A stretch of 53,368 nucleotides of DNA from Clostridia bacterium. GTDB taxonomy: Bacteria; Bacillota; Clostridia; Oscillospirales; CAG-382. The notes beneath the pieces were generated by a model. The model was not told the origin of the DNA. It searched no databases and worked only from the letters and a program-made list of their open reading frames with translations. The translations under genes were made by a program, and so were the position numbers. The first letter of the stretch is position 1; each line of letters starts with the position of its first letter. The stretch lies in assembly GCA_017620655.1 (NCBI GenBank), contig JAGAUT010000023.1, positions 1-53,368 of the forward strand. Reading direction: 5' to 3'. This document shows positions 16,108 to 24,391 of this stretch, piece after piece.

Positions 16108-16734
16108 ATGGCTGATATTTCATACACACCATCAATCGAAAGACTTGCGCAGGCATTCCGAACCCTGCCGGGTGTCGGCAAAAAGAGTGCATACAGAATG
16201 GCTTTTGCCGTACTTGATATGCCTGAAGAAAAAGCAAAGGCATTTTCAGAATCTATCTTAGAAGCAAAAAGGGCAACAAAAAAATGCTCTGTATGTCAGA
16301 ACATTTCGGAAAATGATATTTGCCATATTTGTGCAAGTGAAAAGAGAAACAAGAACCTTATTTGTGTTGTGGAAAACCCCAGAGATGTAAATGCAATCGA
16401 GAGAATTGCCGAGTATAAGGGAGTGTTCCATGTGCTTTACGGTGTAATTTCACCCTTAGAAGGTAAAACACCCGAAATGATAAAGATAAAAGAGCTGATA
16501 GCAAGAGTAAACGAGCTTTGTTCTACTTCAAAACCCGAAGAAATTGAAGTTATCCTTGCTACAAACCCAAGCACCGAGGGTGATGCTACGGCGATGTATA
16601 TTTCACGCCTGCTCAGTCCTTTTGGGGTCAAGGTATCAAGACTTGCTTACGGTATTCCCGTCGGCGGTGACCTTGAATATACCGATGAGGTGACACTGTT
16701 CAGGGCAATTGAGGGTAGAGCTACACTCGTATAA
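16108..16734 (+). CDS. recR: Recombination mediator RecR
   Basis: RecR (208 residues) works with RecF and RecO to load RecA on gapped DNA. It has a helix-hairpin-helix (AFRTLPGVGKKSAYRMAF), a four-cysteine zinc finger (CSVC to CHIC), and a Toprim domain (ICVVENPRDVNAIE, VILATNPSTEGDATAMYI). It ends in the RecR tail GGDLEYTDEVTLFRAIEGR. The ATG follows AAGGAG by 7 bases. In many Firmicutes recR follows dnaX and yaaK; here it shares a transcript with a histidine kinase. A bidirectional terminator follows. Confidence 0.97.
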   Translation: MADISYTPSIERLAQAFRTLPGVGKKSAYRMAFAVLDMPEEKAKAFSESILEAKRATKKCSVCQNISENDICHICASEKRNKNLICVVENPRDVNAIERIAEYKGVFHVLYGVISPLEGKTPEMIKIKELIARVNELCSTSKPEEIEVILATNPSTEGDATAMYISRLLSPFGVKVSRLAYGIPVGGDLEYTDEVTLFRAIEGRATLV

Positions 16735-16745
16735 CAGAATATGAA

Positions 16746-16769
16746 AAAAGCCGCCATTTGGCGGCTTTT
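16746..16769. terminator. Bidirectional terminator between recR and the deacetylase gene
   Basis: The stem AAAAGCCGCC (16746-16755) pairs with GGCGGCTTTT (16760-16769) around an ATTT loop. T runs follow on both strands. It separates convergent recR (plus) and the polysaccharide deacetylase gene (minus, ending at 16772). Confidence 0.9.
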
Positions 16770-16771
16770 AA

Positions 16772-17593
16772 TTATAGCTTAATTGTCTGACCGGCAGGAA
16801 TCTTTATTGTCTCATCCTTATAATGCTCACCAATCCACAAATCGGTAGCGGTGGGATTATGTATTATTTTGCCGTCCATGGAGAATTGAAGCTGCTTATA
16901 TGTGTGAATATAGTCGTAAATTTCAATGTTTGTCGCATACCAGACCGAGTCCTCATGTCCCGAAATCTTTTTACAGAACTCCTCGCAGTATTCCCAGTTG
17001 TTGCGCTCCTTGTTATAGCCGAATTCAAATGTATGTCCCCACACATAGAACAGATACGGACTTCCAATAGGGTTATTTTCAAGAAATTTATCAATAAGTC
17101 CCATAAAACATTCTTCATCGTGGTGACAGGTAGGCTGCCATTCGAGAAAATCTTTCGGGATTCCGAAATTGTGAGTAGATTTTACACCTCTGCCGTATAC
17201 AATTCCTGCATTTGAAAGAATTTCCTTGGACTTTTCATCAACATCGCCGTAGGCATAGGCATGACCTCTTATAATCTTTCCGAAAAACTCCTCCATTTCA
17301 GAGCGGTCCTTTGTAATTTCATAGGTCACCATATTGGGAGGAAGCTGTGAGAAAAAGGGATGTGTATAGCCGTGGGTGGCAACCTCATGTCCTTCATAGC
17401 AGGAATATTCTTCACGCATAAGGCGTGAGTTATCCTTTGATGCAGCAACAATACCCATATTGAGATTAAAGGTGGATTTTAAGCCGTATTTATTGATTAT
17501 GTCTATGAATTTGAGATCGCATCTGTGACCGTCATCATAGCTGAAGGTGAACGCTTTTTTTCTTCCTTCGGGAAATCTCATAAAAAATCTCAT
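16772..17593 (-). CDS. Polysaccharide deacetylase-family protein
   Basis: This 273-residue protein has a NodB-type carbohydrate esterase fold. The metal motif is FSYDDG (Asp20-Asp21) and the second motif HGYTH (His74, His78). A small C-terminal segment (QFSMDGKIIHNPTATDLWI) resembles a beta domain seen in related proteins. There is no signal peptide, so a secreted wall-modifying role is not supported and the substrate is unknown. The ATG overlaps the MATE gene stop (ATGA), so this is the last gene of the EcfA1-EcfA2-MATE unit. Confidence 0.85.
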   Translation of the reverse strand: MRFFMRFPEGRKKAFTFSYDDGHRCDLKFIDIINKYGLKSTFNLNMGIVAASKDNSRLMREEYSCYEGHEVATHGYTHPFFSQLPPNMVTYEITKDRSEMEEFFGKIIRGHAYAYGDVDEKSKEILSNAGIVYGRGVKSTHNFGIPKDFLEWQPTCHHDEECFMGLIDKFLENNPIGSPYLFYVWGHTFEFGYNKERNNWEYCEEFCKKISGHEDSVWYATNIEIYDYIHTYKQLQFSMDGKIIHNPTATDLWIGEHYKDETIKIPAGQTIKL

Positions 17594-18996
17594 TGTTGAT
17601 GTGCCTCCTGTTTGTTTTTGTCATATAACGAAAGAGATTTGATAAAATTTTTAAAGTAAATTATACACAGAATTCCCTGAACAACAAAGCTCAATGCCCA
17701 TGAAATGGGATATGAAAGGTAAAGCAGCCAGAAAGAATGATATTTTGCAAAAACTGTGCTTATCCAGAGTATTCTTATGCCGCAGACACCTGCAATTGAC
17801 GAAATCATGGCAGGAAGCGGATGGAAAATGCCCCTGAGAAGTCCCGTCGTTATTTCCATAAGGCTGCACAGGAACTGGGAAAGGCATATTACTGTCATTC
17901 GGATTTTGCCGTATTCAATTGCGATGGGGTTTTTGGTATAGAAGCCGAGGAGCATATCCGAGAAGGCAATGCCGAAAAATCCGAGCAGTACACATATTCC
18001 TGCCGAAAGTCCCATGCCGTAAAAGGCGACCTTTTTTATTCTTTCGGGTTTGCCCGCACCGTAGTTCTGGCTGGTGAAGTTTGTTACGGTATTACTTACT
18101 GCGTTTGATGCAAAGTAAAGGTAGCTTTCAATGTTTGCTGCAGCTCCCGCGCCTTCCATGGCAAGTGCGCCGAAGGAGTTTACCGAGGACTGAATTATAA
18201 CATTTGATATAGAGAAAAGCGAACCCTGTATTCCCGACGGAATACCAAGCTTTGCGATAGAAATAAGCGAGTCCTTATACACCTTGATTTTTTTGAATGT
18301 GAGCTTTAGAACACCGTCATAGTTAAAGAAGCAATGTATACATCTGGAGGCACTGTAAAGTTGGGAGAATGATGTGGCAAGAGCAACGCCTGCAACGTTC
18401 ATGTCAAGGACAATAACGAATAAAAGGTTGAGAATTACGTTAATTATGCCTGCCTGAATGATATAGAAGAAGGTTCTTTTTGAATCTCCTACGGCTCTGA
18501 GAATTGATGCCGAGAAGTTATAAAGAAGCATAAAGGGCATGCCGAGAAAATAAATTCTCATGTATATGACAGCACCGTCAAAAACGCCGTTTTCTGTGGG
18601 TGTATCCATAATTCTCAGCACCGTAGGTGCGAGAAACCATACAAGGACAGCCAAAAATATGCCGCCGATTACGCTTATGGCAACCGAGGTGTGAAGGCAT
18701 TTGCTTGTCTCCTCGGCATTTTTTGCACCGTAGTGCTTTGCAACGACAATACCTGCACCGACAGACAGTCCCACAAACAGGTTTATAAACAGATTTATAA
18801 GACTTGATGTTGCACTTACAGAGGCAAGCGCACCGTCATGACCGAATTGCCCTACTACAAGAAGGTCTGCCGTATTGAACAGCTGCTGGAGTACCGACGT
18901 ACCCAGAACGCCGAGGGCGAATTTTATCATGTTGGACAGTATAGGTCCCCGGCACATATCCATTTCGTAATTTTTTTGCTTTACTTGTTGTCTCAT
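17590..18996 (-). CDS. MATE-family efflux transporter
   Basis: This 468-residue protein with about twelve membrane helices probably exports cationic drugs or metabolites by sodium or proton antiport. The N-terminal half includes TSVLQQLFNTADLLVVGQFG and SVGAGIVVAKHYGAKN, typical of MATE proteins; the second half repeats the pattern (SNTVTNFTSQNYGAGKPERIKK). The substrate cannot be read from sequence. Its ATG overlaps the EcfA2 stop codon, and its own stop overlaps the deacetylase start. It occupies the place where the ECF transporter T subunit gene usually lies. Confidence 0.93.
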   Translation of the reverse strand: MRQQVKQKNYEMDMCRGPILSNMIKFALGVLGTSVLQQLFNTADLLVVGQFGHDGALASVSATSSLINLFINLFVGLSVGAGIVVAKHYGAKNAEETSKCLHTSVAISVIGGIFLAVLVWFLAPTVLRIMDTPTENGVFDGAVIYMRIYFLGMPFMLLYNFSASILRAVGDSKRTFFYIIQAGIINVILNLLFVIVLDMNVAGVALATSFSQLYSASRCIHCFFNYDGVLKLTFKKIKVYKDSLISIAKLGIPSGIQGSLFSISNVIIQSSVNSFGALAMEGAGAAANIESYLYFASNAVSNTVTNFTSQNYGAGKPERIKKVAFYGMGLSAGICVLLGFFGIAFSDMLLGFYTKNPIAIEYGKIRMTVICLSQFLCSLMEITTGLLRGIFHPLPAMISSIAGVCGIRILWISTVFAKYHSFWLLYLSYPISWALSFVVQGILCIIYFKNFIKSLSLYDKNKQEAHQQ

Positions 18997-19841
18997 TTAT
19001 TTAAAAATAACCTTCTTAACTCTTCTGCCGCATCTTCGACAGTATACTTTGAATCGTCTATGTTATATCCGTCTTTTCTGAGACGGGAAAGAATTTCCGT
19101 AACCTCAGGAACGGCAAGACCGTTTTCCACAAGGGTGTCATGATGGGAGAAAACCTCACCGGGAGTTCCCGAAAGAAGTATTTTTCCGTCAGCCATGGTG
19201 ATTATATTATCGGAATACATTCCGATGTCCTCCATACTGTGACTGATTATAACAAGGGTGTTATCCCTCTTTTTTCTGAAGTCGCAGAGAGAACCGAGTA
19301 TTTCGCTCTTTCCCTTTGGGTCAAGACCTGCCGCAGGTTCGTCAAGCACAAGAATTTCGGGGTCCATGGCAATTACGCCTGCTATGGCAACACGTCGTTT
19401 CTGACCGCCCGACAGTTCAAATGGGCTTTTCTTTAACATCTCGTCGGAAATGCCCGTAAAATGTGCGGCATACAGAATTCTTTCCTGTATGTCTTCCTCC
19501 GAAAGTCCCATATTTTTTGGGCCGTATGCGATGTCCTTTTCTACGGTTTCCTCAAAAAGCTGATATTCGGGATACTGGAAAACAAGACCGACCTTGAATC
19601 TTACATCTCTTTTGTTTGTACCCTTGGCGTTTATATCGGTGCCGTTCAGAAGCACCTTGCCGCTTGTGGGACTTAAAAGTCCGTTCATGAGAAGCGAAAG
19701 GGTCGATTTACCCGAGCCTGTGTGGCCGATAAGACCCGTTACTTTCCCTTCGGGTATGGCAAAGGAAACATTGTCTACGGCAACCTTACGGAAGGGAGTG
19801 CCTTCGCCGTAAATATAGCTTACATTCTGAAACTCAAGCAT
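18993..19841 (-). CDS. ecfA2: ECF transporter ATPase EcfA2
   Basis: This 282-residue ABC ATPase is one of the two energising subunits of group II ECF vitamin/metal importers. Walker A is GHTGSGKST, the Q-loop region is VFQYPEYQLFEETV, the signature LSGGQKRR, Walker B ILVLDEPAAGLD, and the H-loop ISHSME. The EYQLFEET segment is typical of EcfA2. It starts 8 bases inside the end of the EcfA1 gene. No EcfT or S component is encoded in the window. Confidence 0.94.
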   Translation of the reverse strand: MLEFQNVSYIYGEGTPFRKVAVDNVSFAIPEGKVTGLIGHTGSGKSTLSLLMNGLLSPTSGKVLLNGTDINAKGTNKRDVRFKVGLVFQYPEYQLFEETVEKDIAYGPKNMGLSEEDIQERILYAAHFTGISDEMLKKSPFELSGGQKRRVAIAGVIAMDPEILVLDEPAAGLDPKGKSEILGSLCDFRKKRDNTLVIISHSMEDIGMYSDNIITMADGKILLSGTPGEVFSHHDTLVENGLAVPEVTEILSRLRKDGYNIDDSKYTVEDAAEELRRLFLNK

Positions 19842-20748
19842 TGTTATCCCCCTTTTCGGGCATAATGCCGTGTTCTTTCAGTGCCTTTTCTATGACACTT
19901 ACCGCTTCTTGTGTGTTTATGGCACAGGGGTTGCCGCAACCGAGAAGGTCGGACAGCTTTTCAAGCAGTATTGCGCACTGCGGCGGTTCAAGCGAGCAGT
20001 CGGAAAGCATTTTTTTGTTTCCGAAAACCTCTTTTGGAGTGCCGCTGAAGGCAACCTTTCCTTCATGCACGACAACAACCTTGTCTGCCATTGCTGCCTC
20101 GTTCATGTAGTGGGTAATCAGAACAACCGTTACGCCTTTTTCTCTGAGGGACAGGATTGTGTCCATTATATCCCGCCTTCCCTGAGGGTCAAGCATGGCT
20201 GTTGATTCGTCAAAGATGATGCATTCGGGGTTCATGGCAAGAATACCTGCGATGGCAACTCTCTGCTTCTGACCGCCCGACAGCTTATGGGTATCATGCC
20301 CTGCAAAGGCGGTAAGTCCTACTGTCTCGAGCGCCGCATCAACACGTTTTCTTATTTCAGACGGCTCAATGCCGAGGTTTTCGGGGGCAAAGGCAACGTC
20401 ATCCTCGACTATTGTCGCAACAAGCTGGTTATCAGGGTTCTGAAACACCATACCGACGGTTTTTCTTATGTCGAAGTTGTGATCTTCATTTGAACAGTCA
20501 AGGGGCGTATCGCAACCTTTGCGGTATACCTGTACACTTCCCTCGCCCGGAATAAAAACTCCGCTGAGAAGCTTTGCAAGGGTGGATTTACCAGAGCCGT
20601 TATGACCGATAATGGCGGTAAATGAGCCGCGTTCGATATCAATCGAAATGTCGTTTACGGCAGCGGTAATCTTTCCCGAAAGAGCATCAGGCTCGTCGGA
20701 ATAGGTGAATATTAAATTTTTGGCTTCTATAATGTTTTTGTTTGACAT
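19834..20748 (-). CDS. ecfA1: ECF transporter ATPase EcfA1
   Basis: This 304-residue ABC ATPase pairs with EcfA2. It has Walker A GHNGSGKST, Q-loop segment VFQNPDNQLVATIVEDDVAF (the NPDNQ form is typical of EcfA1), signature LSGGQKQR, Walker B CIIFDESTAMLD and H-loop ITHYMNE. The catalytic position after Walker B is Glu, so ATP hydrolysis is expected. It is the first gene of a four-gene block with EcfA2, MATE and deacetylase, 14 bases after mtaB on the other side. A one-mismatch copy of GTATACCTGTATAC (20524-20537) lies inside it. Confidence 0.94.
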   Translation of the reverse strand: MSNKNIIEAKNLIFTYSDEPDALSGKITAAVNDISIDIERGSFTAIIGHNGSGKSTLAKLLSGVFIPGEGSVQVYRKGCDTPLDCSNEDHNFDIRKTVGMVFQNPDNQLVATIVEDDVAFAPENLGIEPSEIRKRVDAALETVGLTAFAGHDTHKLSGGQKQRVAIAGILAMNPECIIFDESTAMLDPQGRRDIMDTILSLREKGVTVVLITHYMNEAAMADKVVVVHEGKVAFSGTPKEVFGNKKMLSDCSLEPPQCAILLEKLSDLLGCGNPCAINTQEAVSVIEKALKEHGIMPEKGDNNA

Positions 20749-20761
20749 AATTTACCTTTCA

Positions 20762-22081
20762 CTATAGTCCAAATACAAATTCTGCTTCTTCTTCTATTTG
20801 TGACAGCGTAACCTCAATGATATCATTGGGCTTTGCCGTATTGTTTTCAAATCTTATTTCAATAAAGTTCGGTGTATAGCCGTGGACAAGTCCGTTTTTC
20901 GCCTGCTCGCAAAGTACGGGCATTTTTCTGCCTATATAGCCACCGAGAATATCACGGCGGATTTCAAGCATTCTCTTGTTGAGAATGGCACATCTCTTTG
21001 TTTTTTCTTCAAGAGACAGTTTTCCGTCCATTTTACTCGCGACGGTATCTTTTCTGTCTGAGTACGGAAAAATGTGTATATAGAGAAACCTGCACTTTTC
21101 GATAAACTCAAGCGTTTGCTTAAATTCTTCTTCCGTTTCGCCGGGAAAACCGACGATTATATCTGTTGTAATCTCACAGTCGGGGAAGTATTTTCTGAGA
21201 AGTTCGAGCTTTTCATAGAACATTCTCGTGTTATACTTTCTTTTCATCCGAGATAGCACCGAGTCGCTTCCGCTTTGGAGTGACAGGTGAAAATGCGGCA
21301 TGAATGTCGGAACGGATGAAAGACGTTTTACGAAGTCTTCTTTGAGCACTGTCGGTTCAAGTGAGCCGAGTCTGATTCGTTTTACGTCGGGATTCTCTGC
21401 AACCTTCTCGACAAGTGTTGCAAGGTCGCTTCCTATATCAAGTCCGTATGCCGCCGTTTCAATTCCCGTAAGCACTATCTCACGGCAGGAGCCGATTTCA
21501 CAGATTGCCTTACACTCTTCAACTACCTTTTCAGGCACTTTAGAACGCACTTTACCTCTTGCTGACGGAATTATACAGTATGAGCAGTGGTTCTCACATC
21601 CGTCAACTACCTTTAAAAAGGCTCTTGTGTTATCGCTTCCCGAAACCGACATATCCTCGATTTTGTCATAGTGATAAATATCGGGAATGTCGTATACAGG
21701 TATACAATCGTCGTTGCTGTTTATACTTCCCATAAGCGACATTACTTTGTCAACGCAGGACATTTTCTCACCGTTGCCGAGAACGACCGAAACGCCGTCG
21801 ATTTTTCGTACGGCGTCGGCATCAATCTGCGACATACAGCCAATAACTGCAACGACAGCCTCGCCTTTGCCGTTCTTTACGGCACGGCGAATCATCTGTC
21901 TTGATTTTCTGTCGCTTTCACCTGTAACTGTGCAGGTGTTTATAACGTAAGCGTCGCATTTATCGGTAAATTTTCCGACAGTAAAGCCATGTTTTATAAA
22001 GCCCTCTTCGACGGCTCTTGTTTCATATTGGTTTACTCTGCATCCGAGTGTGCAGAATGCAACGGTTTTTTTCATGGTCAT
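20762..22081 (-). CDS. mtaB: tRNA threonylcarbamoyladenosine methylthiotransferase MtaB
   Basis: MtaB (439 residues) adds a methylthio group to t6A37 of ANN-decoding tRNAs. It belongs to the radical-SAM methylthiotransferase family. The N-terminal UPF0004 domain supplies three cluster cysteines in FCTLGCRVNQYE, INTCTVT and VIGCMSQ. The radical SAM motif is CSYCIIP, after VDGCENH. A TRAM domain ends the protein. The start could be the ATG at 22081 or the one two codons later; no strong ribosome binding site is seen, and the preceding gene ends two bases before. An exact GTATACCTGTATAC motif lies inside at 21692. Confidence 0.94.
   Translation of the reverse strand: MTMKKTVAFCTLGCRVNQYETRAVEEGFIKHGFTVGKFTDKCDAYVINTCTVTGESDRKSRQMIRRAVKNGKGEAVVAVIGCMSQIDADAVRKIDGVSVVLGNGEKMSCVDKVMSLMGSINSNDDCIPVYDIPDIYHYDKIEDMSVSGSDNTRAFLKVVDGCENHCSYCIIPSARGKVRSKVPEKVVEECKAICEIGSCREIVLTGIETAAYGLDIGSDLATLVEKVAENPDVKRIRLGSLEPTVLKEDFVKRLSSVPTFMPHFHLSLQSGSDSVLSRMKRKYNTRMFYEKLELLRKYFPDCEITTDIIVGFPGETEEEFKQTLEFIEKCRFLYIHIFPYSDRKDTVASKMDGKLSLEEKTKRCAILNKRMLEIRRDILGGYIGRKMPVLCEQAKNGLVHGYTPNFIEIRFENNTAKPNDIIEVTLSQIEEEAEFVFGL
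21692..21705. repeat. 14-bp motif GTATACCTGTATAC (exact), inside mtaB
   Basis: Exact copy, read on the plus strand as GTATACAGGTATAC. In mtaB it encodes CIPVY. Confidence 0.8.
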
Positions 22082-22083
22082 TC

Positions 22084-22626
22084 TTAGTTGTTAAAAATAA
22101 GGGGAAGCTCTTCGAGGAAGATTATATCGCTTCTCTGTGCCGCATCGCCTTCTGCAAGAACGGCTGCCTTACATACTACCTCTCCGCCGGCTTCTTCTAT
22201 AAGCTTTTCAACAGCAGCGAGGCTTTCACCTGTGCTGATAACGTCATCAACGATAACGATTCTCTTGCCCTTTATCATGTCGGCATCTGCTCTGTCAAGG
22301 TAAAGAGTCTGGGTGCTCTTTGTGGTGATGGACTTTACGCTGACGGTAAGGGGATCTGTCATATATGCCTTCATTGCTTTTCTTGCAATAAAATGCTTTT
22401 TCTGACCGGAAAGTCTTGCCATTTCGTTGATAAGACCAATGGACTTTGCTTCGGGAGCAATCATGTAATCATGTTCGGGAAGCTTTTCGAGAAGTGCCTT
22501 TGCACAGGCTTCGGTAAGCTCGTAGTCACCGAGAAGTACAAAGCCTGCAATTGAAATCTTTTCATTAAGGGGGCAGATGGGAAGGTCTCTGTCAAGACCT
22601 GCAATATTCATATGATAGTATTTCAT
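22084..22626 (-). CDS. Phosphoribosyltransferase, adenine phosphoribosyltransferase-like
   Basis: This 180-residue type I phosphoribosyltransferase has the PRPP-binding motif VIVDDVISTGES near residue 125. Upstream are MIAPEAKSIGLI and an APT-like flexible-loop region (LTVSVKSITTKSTQTLYLDR). Such enzymes salvage a purine base onto PRPP. Similarity to Apt is good, but another purine or pyrimidine substrate is possible. The gene lies between hinT and mtaB with short gaps, all on the minus strand. Confidence 0.85.
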   Translation of the reverse strand: MKYYHMNIAGLDRDLPICPLNEKISIAGFVLLGDYELTEACAKALLEKLPEHDYMIAPEAKSIGLINEMARLSGQKKHFIARKAMKAYMTDPLTVSVKSITTKSTQTLYLDRADADMIKGKRIVIVDDVISTGESLAAVEKLIEEAGGEVVCKAAVLAEGDAAQRSDIIFLEELPLIFNN

Positions 22627-22651
22627 GATTATAACCTTCTTATCTTTAAAA

Positions 22652-22990
22652 TTATGCTAAGGTTTCGGGCAGTTTTTTACCGCCGAGGATATGGAAGTGA
22701 AGGTGCTTAACAGACTGGCATCCGTCTTCGCCGCAGTTGTTGATGATGCGGTATCCGTTTGTAAGACCGAGCTGTTTTGCAATTTCGGGAATTGCTTCGA
22801 AAATCTTTGCAACATAAATGCTGTTATCTGCGTTTACTTCATCGGCACAGCAGATATGTTCTTTGGGAACAACAAGCACATGAACGGGAGCCATGGGGTT
22901 GATGTCCTTGAATGCGTAAACGTATTCGTTTTCGTATACTTTTGCGGAGGGTATTTCTCCTGCGATAATTTTACAAAAAAGGCAGTCCAT
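22652..22990 (-). CDS. HIT-family nucleotide hydrolase (HinT-like)
   Basis: This 112-residue histidine-triad protein hydrolyses purine nucleotide phosphoramidates and related adducts. It starts MDCLFCKIIAGEIPS, the classic HinT opening, and carries the catalytic HLHFHILGG at about residues 96-104. The length is typical. It is followed closely by the phosphoribosyltransferase gene. Upstream, repeat C separates it from yebC. Confidence 0.95.
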   Translation of the reverse strand: MDCLFCKIIAGEIPSAKVYENEYVYAFKDINPMAPVHVLVVPKEHICCADEVNADNSIYVAKIFEAIPEIAKQLGLTNGYRIINNCGEDGCQSVKHLHFHILGGKKLPETLA

Positions 22991-23052
22991 ATTTTAGCAG
23001 TTCCTTTCTTAGTTTATGTTTTATAGTTTATGACTTTGATCTGTGTTTTTCT

Positions 23053-23358
23053 GTTACTTTTCACTCGGGAAAAGTAAACAAAACCGCCCACTCAAAAGGA
23101 GGGATGGCTCGGTCGGGGTTGGAGGAAAGTGATATCTGCTGAATTTGACCACTAATGGGGTCAAATTCAGGATACTGCGGAATATTTTGTTGGATTTCCC
23201 GACCTCCGCTGATTTCCCTCCTTCGCCGTGGTGGCTTACCTCTCTCATTTGGGTGAAGTGCGAACTTAATTGAGTTTGACCGCTTGCATTTATGGCGGTC
23301 AAACGGTGTTATTTTCGCGAGCAGAAACTTTGAATTCAGAATTTACTCCCCGCGAAAT
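23053..23358 (+). repeat. Modular hairpin repeat element, copy C
   Basis: This element fills the hinT-yebC gap. Hairpins: TTACTTTT/AAAAGTAA (23054-23077); CTGAATTTGACC/GGTCAAATTCAG (23139-23170); GTTTGACCGC/GCGGTCAAAC (23274-23304). An outer TTTTCGCG/CGCGAAA pair closes the end near 23312-23358. The block at about 23080-23250 matches copy A in reverse. No protein frame is convincing. Confidence 0.82.
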
Positions 23359-23371
23359 GTGGTGGCGTGCT

Positions 23372-24094
23372 TCATGCCTCCCAATTATGCCAAACGTTTG
23401 TAACGTCGTCGTTGTCGTCGAGCATATCAAGAAGCTTTTCCATGTTCTTGATTGCATCCTCATCTGTAAGCTCAACATAGTTTGCAGGAATCTTTGACTG
23501 TTCTGCAGAGATAAAGCTGTAGCCTGCATTTGAAAGTGCATCCGAAACGGCAGAGAAATCGGCAGGATCTGTTGTGATTTCAAAGATGCCGTCTTCATTT
23601 GTAATATCCTCTGCACCTGCTTCAAGTGCGTCCATCATAAGCTGTTCTTCGTCAACGCCTTCGCCGGAAATTGCAATGACGCCCTTGTCTGCGAACATAT
23701 AGGATACACAGCCTGTTGTGCCGAGGTTTCCGCCGTATTTGTCGAAATAGTGTCTTACATCTGCGGCAGTTCTGTTTCTGTTATCTGTTGTTGTTTCAAC
23801 GATAACCGCAACGCCTGAAGGACCGTAGCCTTCGTACATGATTACTTCGTAGTTTACGCCGCCGTCAGCGCCGCTTGCCTTCTTAATAGCTCTGTCGATG
23901 TTGTCGTTGGGTACGTTATTTGCCTTTGCCTTTGCAATAAGGTCATGGAGCTTGCCGTTTGTGTTGGGGTCAGCACCGCCGTCACGAACTGCCATTGCGA
24001 TTTCTTTACCGATTTTTGTGAAGATTTTTGCACGCTGGGAGTCGGTTTTCTCCTTTTTGTGCATTATGTTTTTCCACTTGGAATGTCCTGACAT
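23372..24094 (-). CDS. YebC/PmpR-family protein
   Basis: This 240-residue YebC family member starts MSGHSKWKNIMHKKEK, the family signature, after AGGAGA. It has the three-domain arrangement with GADPNTNGKLHDLIAKAKANNVPNDNI split over the first two domains and YEGYGPSGVA. Family members have been described as transcriptional regulators, and more recently as factors that relieve ribosome stalling at difficult motifs. The longer frame back to 24148 runs into repeat D and is not used. The stop is TGA. Repeat elements lie on both sides. Confidence 0.95.
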   Translation of the reverse strand: MSGHSKWKNIMHKKEKTDSQRAKIFTKIGKEIAMAVRDGGADPNTNGKLHDLIAKAKANNVPNDNIDRAIKKASGADGGVNYEVIMYEGYGPSGVAVIVETTTDNRNRTAADVRHYFDKYGGNLGTTGCVSYMFADKGVIAISGEGVDEEQLMMDALEAGAEDITNEDGIFEITTDPADFSAVSDALSNAGYSFISAEQSKIPANYVELTDEDAIKNMEKLLDMLDDNDDVTNVWHNWEA

Positions 24095-24124
24095 GATTTT
24101 TTCTCCTGTTTTTTTATTTTTTTC

Positions 24125-24391
24125 GCTTTCTTGAAAGAAAGCTCGCAAAGAACTTTTAATTTGGCAACTTTCTTTTTTGGTTTTTGCCGTTATATTTTTC
24201 TCTCGATTGGTGTTTCATTTTGCCGTCAATAAGGCAGACGGCAAAATGAGTGTGTTTATTATTGCTGAGTTTGACCGCTTGGATTTATGGCGGTCAAACG
24301 GTGTCATTTAAGCGACACCAATAAATTGTTTATCTCCAAGATTGCCCGTGAATTTGCTGTCGGGCAATCCCGACCTGCGGAGGCTCTCCGC
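24125..24391 (+). repeat. Modular hairpin repeat element, copy D
   Basis: This element lies between yebC and argS. Hairpins: GCTTTCTT/AAGAAAGC (24125-24142); CATTTTGCCGTC/GACGGCAAAATG (24216-24248), same stem as copy B; GTTTGACCGC/GCGGTCAAAC (24269-24299), same stem as copy C; ATTGCCCG/CGGGCAAT (24341-24368); and GCGGAG/CTCCGC (24377-24391). The last overlaps the first base of the argS stop and may serve as its terminator. Confidence 0.82.
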
